Source of the DNA: Loxodes magnus
Lineage: Eukaryota; Ciliophora; Karyorelictea; Loxodida; Loxodidae
Reading direction: 5' to 3'
Length of the DNA: 64,000 nucleotides
Assembly: GCA_946699065.1 (NCBI GenBank)
Contig: CAMPDV010000389.1
Span: 124,001-188,000 of the forward strand
The notes under the pieces were generated by a model. The model searched no databases, was not told the DNA's origin, and saw only the letters and a program-made list of their open reading frames with translations. How positions within the stretch are numbered: position 1 is the first letter of the stretch; every line of letters begins with the position of its first letter. Positions 61,021 to 64,000 of this stretch are shown here, in pieces. A program made the translations under genes and the position numbers.

Positions 61021-62399
61021 ACCTTTGGCTAAAAAAAATGTAATGATTGTACTACAAGAGATAGACAAATTGATACAATGAAGCCAGAATGGTCGTCTTG
61101 ATTTAAAGAGCTTTTTAGTCTTAAATATCCTATTATCTAGGATAAAGAAAGTTTTTACTCAAGCGACTCTTAAGAGTCAATGCTTACTATACCATAAATA
61201 ACAGATTCCTTTGGTCAAATTATTCAAATACGGATATAAGTCTCCTGCAATTAATCTATTAGTAAATACATCCAATCCAACTGAAGTACTTTTCAACATC
61301 CTAATCGATTTCTATCCTGAATAACTCAGAGCTCTCATATTAATTATTATCTTTACTGGTATATAAGTGGATCTTACTTTCCAGAGCATCCATAAGCTTT
61401 ATGAATTTCATTTCTATCACTTTGATTAAGCAGTTTAATACCTCCTCGTATTTTTGTTCTTAAACAAGAGTGATATCTCCTACCAGATCTTAACTATCTG
61501 ATTAATGTACCTTTTTTATTAACGTACCTAGGGTTTGCGTTCTATTTTATTGAGTCAAAATCATATGTGTAAGAAAACACCCAACCACTATCCTCAAAAC
61601 CTCCATACTTAGCTTCAATCTCCTTCATTCTAAGATTTTACTTTTATAAGTTAGTATCTTATTCATTAAGCTCAACTTAATAGCTTCAGCATTGCTATTA
61701 GTTCATCATTTTTCCTTGAATCCATACTTATTTTACCCTCATTCGATCTCAGTTTTACACTTTATTGATCGCTCAATTATTGGCTATCCTTTCCTTAGTA
61801 TATGAGACTAAGATTCTTATTATTGTAGTCTCATGATGGTCTTTTTATATAGTCTTACTAGCTAGTAAGTAGGATTATCAGAGAATGAGCTCTTATCTTA
61901 ATGGCATTAAGCATTCTAGACTCTTAATCATTTCTACTCATTCAGTACTAGCTTATAATCTAAAGTCGTTTAGTCTTAATAGCGTTAATTAGTTCAATTC
62001 TCTATTTTATACTGACTTTTACCGCCTCTACCTTCTATTATCTTAGCTAGATCTATAATGCATTCAATCTATGCTTATCCTAACCAAAATGATCAGGATG
62101 AATGGAAAGGTGTGATATATAAGATTAATCTCACTGGATATGTTATCAGTTGGTAGAATGAGTGCAAATCTGAATCTTACTTCTGCCTCCAGTTTAATAC
62201 TCCTTATCAAAGCTTCTTTTCCCCTTTGAAGATGAGCTCCCATCTTCTACTGCACTCTATAGACATTTGCTTTAGTGTTCGCTCCTTCCAGCTTTACTTC
62301 CTTGCTTCAATAAGAGCTATTTAGCTCAAAACGCCTAGTCACCTCATTTCTTCCTCTTTAAGTAGCTTAGTCTTTTTACTTCTTTCATGTTCATACTAC
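61021..62399 (-). other. Possible - strand coding region, strand uncertain
   Basis: From an ATG near 62,243 (MGAHLQRGKEALIRSIK) a - strand frame stays open and plausible for several hundred codons, including KYGGFEDSGWVFSYTYDFDS near 61,570-61,630. I cannot tell this from a chance all-sense frame without a homology search. Confidence 0.25.
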
Positions 62400-62429
62400 C
62401 AGTTTATTAGATTAGATGAACAATCTCTT

Positions 62430-63240
62430 TTGCTTGTTTTGAGATTAGTAAATAAATAAGGATAAAAGACTCGATAAGGGAGAAAATAGCTGAGGACTGA
62501 GAACGGATTAAGAGGATAAGGAAGAAAGAGAGTGAAGTGAAAGCTGAGGACAAACAACCGTCTGAGTGATTAAGGTTTGAAAGGAACTTTTTAACTTAAG
62601 TTAAGAAGGAAATGACTTAAAGCAGAAGGCTTAGCATAATATAAGTATGGATAGGTCTGAGATACTCTTCTCTTAGGGAAATTAGTTACGTAAATTAAAG
62701 AAGTAAAAGAGTAGAATTTGGAACTTCGGTACTGATTATTCTGGTTGCCAAGCATTGAATTAGACTAAAATAAAGATCAAGAAAGACTCTCTTTAAGAAG
62801 GAGATTATACTGGTCATGCTGAACTGAGAAGGAAGGGTAGAGCTTAATGAAAGGATTTGATGAATCAAGCAAGAAGGAAGAAGAGGATAAATAACGGGAA
62901 AGATACAGAACATTATTGATCCAACCGAGTTGAAAGCTATCTAAGTATAAGCTGAAGATTAACTGGCAAATCTTAGTGTATGACACAATAAGCACGAACA
63001 ATATCCAGAAGTAGGAAGAGGCCAAATAGAATGTCCAATAACTCTAAAAGTAACTCAATTAAAAGATTGACACCAAAGCTAACTTAATTCATTAAAGTTT
63101 TTCAATATAAGAAGAGCTTTTCAAGCAAAGTCTGTCAAATTAAGAGTCAATTTTAAGTAAAATCCAGTTAATCACTCACTTTTTAAGGTCAAAGTAAAGA
63201 GCAAAAGCATATAAGATATAAGCTCACGTAAGTGGTTTAA
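62430..63240 (+). CDS. Possible Lys/Glu-rich hypothetical protein
   Basis: A + frame reads IRIKDSIREKIAEDWERIKR, then IIDPTELKAIQVQAEDQLA and WHNKHEQYPEVGRGQIE, about 270 codons without a break in character. Third positions are unusually G/C-rich for this window, so codon use differs from the kinase genes. Start and stop are not located. No domain recognised. It may be an exon or a remnant. Confidence 0.3.
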
Positions 63241-63425
63241 TTAACCATACGAGGACAATGAAATTGGGATAATAACCCTTAGCCTCTTGTCATCTAATTG
63301 TGTAGGTAGCATGTATGGGTTTGAATAAATAGCTTAATATGAGTAAGTAAGAGAGTAAGCTAGAGTAGCCTTAGATAGTCAAAAGTGTTAATAATAAACT
63401 TAGTGAAATGTTAAAAGTTCAGTGA

Positions 63426-63689
63426 TCAGATTTCGTGTAATCCTCTGTATTGAACTCTTCTCAGAGTGAAGACCTAACCTGTAGCAGGGTCTGCCATACA
63501 TTTGTAGTCAACTTGGCGCTTGGAGCAAAATGTGATGGGGAAGTTGCTTGGTATAACAAATCCTAAGTAAGCCCAGAACATGAACCAGCAAGTGTTACCG
63601 ACTATGTTAATGTTACGGAACCAGAGGCTTAAAGTTGGATTTGGTTGAATAGCAACTCTTGGAATTCTTTTTAGCAATGGGTGCACCAT
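63426..63689 (-). CDS. Small single-pass membrane protein
   Basis: An 87-residue protein from ATG 63,689 (MVHPLLKRIPRVAIQPNPT) to TGA at 63,426-63,428. One in-frame TAG (Gln 72, ATGQVFTLRR) is read through. Residues about 26-50 (NINIVGNTCWFMFWAYLGFV) form one hydrophobic span; the N-terminus is basic and the C-terminus polar. Codon use is markedly less AT-rich than in the kinase cluster, typical of a conserved, expressed gene. Size and layout resemble accessory subunits of mitochondrial respiratory complexes, but I do not recognise the family. It is divergently arranged with the next gene, with only 72 bp between the start codons. Confidence 0.7.
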
Positions 63690-63761
63690 TTTTATTATGT
63701 AAATCCTTAAAGCTATTTAACATCTAAATATCCTCTCAAATAAAGTCTATTTAAATACTTA
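63690..63761. promoter_or_regulatory. Short divergent intergenic region
   Basis: 72 bp separate the ATG codons of two divergently transcribed genes, so both promoters must lie here or overlap the genes. The sequence is AT-rich; no specific box is identified. Confidence 0.4.
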
Positions 63762-64000
63762 ATGGCTGTAAGTTAAAAAGGCAATAATGAAGTAAAAGGT
63801 AAGGGAAAGAAGGTAAGTGGAGTAATAGGGTTTATTACTATGCTAGTGATGTTTAATGTACTTGATGCTTAAGAGGGAATTTTGGCATATGTAGTAACTG
63901 AAAATCTGTCAGTTGAAGATAATAATAAAGCTATATCAGCATATCAAGATAGAAGTATAGGTTATACTGGAGAATCAGGAATTGGTAGTAAGGTTAAGAT
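63762..64000 (+). CDS. Signal-anchored or secreted hypothetical protein (5' part)
   Basis: ATG 63,762 opens a frame running off the window edge (79 codons seen). The N-terminus is basic (MAVSQKGNNEVKGKGKKV) and is followed by a hydrophobic span at about residues 20-36 (GVIGFITMLVMFNVLDA), consistent with a signal peptide or signal anchor with a possible cleavage after LDA. The rest (VVTENLSVEDNNKAIS, then GYTGESGIGSKVK) looks soluble. TAA is read as Gln at two positions. Function unknown. Confidence 0.55.

Noticed and set aside
1-64000. CRISPR arrays, bacterial insertion sequences or operons
   Set aside because: No regularly spaced repeats, no transposase, and the genetic code and gene structure are those of a ciliate nucleus.

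Overview
The window reads as nuclear DNA of a ciliate in which all three stop codons are also sense codons. Under the standard code nothing longer than about 80 codons is open. With TAA and TAG read as Gln and TGA as Trp, open frames of 1,380-1,450 codons appear, with textbook motifs in one frame from end to end. Paralogous copies show matched synonymous pairs (CAG/TAG, CAA/TAA, TGG/TGA). TGA also ends the genes, always at the same aligned place. This fits the karyorelictean nuclear code (Loxodes-like); the Condylostoma code is the alternative. The DNA is strongly AT-rich. Because every frame is open, ORF length is no evidence of coding here. I relied on motifs, paralogue alignment and base bias.

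The main content is a cluster of six long paralogous genes plus at least one decayed copy. Each intact gene encodes a cytoplasmic-looking protein of about 1,400 residues: a variable N-terminus of 90-160 residues, a conserved KLKGGG segment, an ARM/HEAT-like helical region, a NACHT (STAND) NTPase, a short pentapeptide-repeat stretch, a TKL-like protein kinase and a Gln/Glu-rich tail. This is the layout of a signal-sensing switch wired directly to a kinase output, comparable in logic to NLR immune receptors. That role is inference. Copies 1 and 2 (8.9-22.3 kb) are on the + strand and copies 3-6 (29.0-56.1 kb) on the - strand. Copies 1/4 and 2/3 pair around a centre near 25.5 kb, so about 34 kb is a mosaic palindrome. 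Copies 1, 2, 5 and 6 are open throughout, copy 3 has frameshifts, and copy 4 is interrupted by a retroelement.

Layout: 1-5.9 kb, AT-rich sequence with a small non-LTR-like retroelement (718-1599), a possible - strand gene (2.15-3.47 kb) and a 342-bp inverted repeat carrying a nuclear LSU rRNA fragment. 5.9-8.4 kb, nothing assignable. 8.4-57.3 kb, the kinase cluster with shared 5' and 3' flanking blocks, a second retroelement (39,446-40,315) and an insertion containing an organelle-type LSU rRNA-like fragment (42.6-43.05 kb). 57.3-63.4 kb, a less AT-rich region with possible coding stretches I cannot name. 63.4-64 kb, two divergent ordinary genes: a small single-pass membrane protein ending in TGA, and the 5' part of a secreted or membrane-anchored protein cut by the window edge.

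The retroelement insertion, decayed copies, frameshifts and rRNA debris show a recombining multigene locus, as expected for rapidly evolving receptor families.
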